A stretch of DNA of 64,000 nucleotides, taken from positions 1-64,000 of the forward strand of contig QWPW01000008.1 of assembly GCA_003671025.1 (NCBI GenBank). The letters are read 5' to 3'. The notes under the pieces were generated by a model. That model was not told where the DNA came from, did not search any database, and worked only from the letters and a program-made list of their open reading frames with translations. This document shows, piece after piece, positions 63,150 to 64,000 of the stretch. The DNA comes from Planctomycetota bacterium. GTDB taxonomy: Bacteria; Planctomycetota; Phycisphaerae; Phycisphaerales; SM1A02. Position 1 is the first letter of the stretch. Each line of letters opens with the position of its first letter. The position numbers and the translations under genes are program-made.

Positions 63150-64000
63150 TCAGCTCAATCCAAGCAGCCGCATCACTTCGGTGACATCTTTGTCGCCGCG
63201 ACCTGACACGTTGATCACCAGCGTGCTTTCGCGCGGCATCGCGCGCGCCACCAGAATCGCGCCATGAATCGCGTGCGAAGTTTCCAACGCGGGAATGATT
63301 CCTTCGAGGCGCGAAAACAACTGAAACGCGTCGAGCGCTTCTGTATCGGTCGCGGCGATGTACTCGACGCGCTTGCTGTCTTTCCACCAACTGTGTTCCG
63401 GGCCAACGCCGGGATAGTCGAGTCCCGCGCTGCACGAGTGCACGTCTGCCGTTTGTCCAAACCCATCTTGCAAGACGTAACTCAGCGATCCATGCAACAC
63501 GCCGGGAGCGCCGAGCGTGAGTGCCGCCGCGTGATCGCCTGGAGTGTTGGCGCGGCCGCCGGCTTCAACGCCAATCAAGCGCACCGACTTGTCATCGACA
63601 AAGGGCGCGAAGATTCCTGCGCCATTGGAACCACCACCAATACACGCGACCACTGCATCGGGAAGTCGTCCAATTTTTTCGAGGCACTGCGCGCGACACT
63701 CGCGACCGATGACGCTTTGAAAATCACGCACCATCATGGGGAACGGATGCGGTCCCACTACCGAGCCAATCACGTAGTGCGTGTTGCCTACTGATCCCAT
63801 CCAATCGCGCATCGCTTCGTTGGTCGCGTCTTTGAGCGTCTTCGAACCGGAGTCCACTTCGATGACGGTTGCGCCCATGACTTTCATGCGAAAGACGTTG
63901 AGCTTCTGGCGGCGCACGTCTTCGCTGCCCATGTACACGCAGCACTCAATGCCAAAGCGCGCACATGCAGTTGCGATGGCGACTCCGTGTTGTCCCGCGC
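63150..64000 (-). CDS. trpB: Tryptophan synthase beta chain (partial, 5' end outside window)
   Basis: The last 283 or so residues of TrpB, which joins indole and serine to give tryptophan with pyridoxal phosphate. The frame stays open past 64000; the ORF-track start at 63938 is an internal Met. The frame begins [24 protein letters not shown], with the substrate-binding Gln-His. Other landmarks: the [17 protein letters not shown] block, the phosphate-binding loop [19 protein letters not shown], the [15 protein letters not shown] block, and [10 protein letters not shown] near the end. The lysine that binds the cofactor is upstream, outside the window. The 81 bases between this gene and the nuclease-like gene show no clear terminator. 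Confidence 0.96.
   Translation of the reverse strand, partial: AGQHGVAIATACARFGIECCVYMGSEDVRRQKLNVFRMKVMGATVIEVDSGSKTLKDATNEAMRDWMGSVGNTHYVIGSVVGPHPFPMMVRDFQSVIGRECRAQCLEKIGRLPDAVVACIGGGSNGAGIFAPFVDDKSVRLIGVEAGGRANTPGDHAAALTLGAPGVLHGSLSYVLQDGFGQTADVHSCSAGLDYPGVGPEHSWWKDSKRVEYIAATDTEALDAFQLFSRLEGIIPALETSHAIHGAILVARAMPRESTLVINVSGRGDKDVTEVMRLLGLS

Overview
The window looks like chromosomal DNA from a planctomycete, most likely of the Phycisphaerae/Phycisphaerales type. The signs are high GC, paired dockerin-like C-termini with D-x-N/D-G-D and A-A-D-L motifs on secreted proteins, a MoxR/DUF58/VWA gene cluster with a large coiled-coil membrane protein, system II cytochrome c maturation (ResB plus CcsA), a YdjY-domain lipoprotein and motA/motB. 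This assignment is inference from gene content and motifs; no rRNA or tRNA gene was seen.

Layout. 1-215 holds an array of GGGACAGGCAC repeats, followed by a PilZ-domain gene and a small reverse-strand [2Fe-2S] Bfd-like gene. 1920-15721 is one compact forward cluster with overlapping start and stop codons. It runs: coiled-coil membrane protein with a Gly-Gln-Gln repeat, ABC solute-binding lipoprotein, ABC permease fused in frame to an NHL beta-propeller, large VWA membrane protein, MoxR ATPase, DUF58 protein and BatA-type VWA protein. 15939-18517 (reverse) is an ABC-F ATPase with an orphan CoA-transferase B subunit. 18675-24619 holds an aldehyde dehydrogenase, an unknown gene, a secreted cyclophilin and ResB. 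CcsA, enolase and a 2-hydroxyacid dehydrogenase follow. 29213-31007 is motA-motB.

31239-43456 carries an 11-bp tandem array, a subtilase-like dockerin protein, an orphan two-domain ABC permease, RecQ, a DUF885 protein, a second dockerin protein, an ACT protein, a CDGSH protein, a second cyclophilin and a two-domain pterin-synthase-like protein. 43531-43689 looks like a structured non-coding RNA ending in a strong terminator. A lipoprotein/ruvC/ABC-ATPase operon and the divergent trpE follow, then a zinc-ribbon membrane protein, an S41 protease, the pyruvate dehydrogenase E1alpha-E1beta-E2 operon, a lutABC operon, an FtsX-type ABC transporter divergent from a ZnuA-like lipoprotein, a secreted endonuclease/exonuclease/phosphatase protein and the 3' part of trpB.

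How the genes work together. Central carbon metabolism is represented by enolase, pyruvate dehydrogenase and lactate oxidation; respiration by haem attachment to c-type cytochromes; motility by the stator and perhaps the PilZ protein. The MoxR/VWA cluster is probably a chaperone-like envelope assembly system, here carrying transporter parts inside the operon.

Regulation. At least eight genes have a TANNNT hexamer exactly 6 or 7 bases before the start codon, and five more have it 9 or 10 bases before. This suggests widespread leaderless or near-leaderless transcription. The most unusual items are the permease/NHL fusion inside the MoxR operon, the three-way-junction RNA candidate, the symmetric divergent promoter pair at 60416-60451, and three unrelated intergenic arrays that all have an 11-bp unit.
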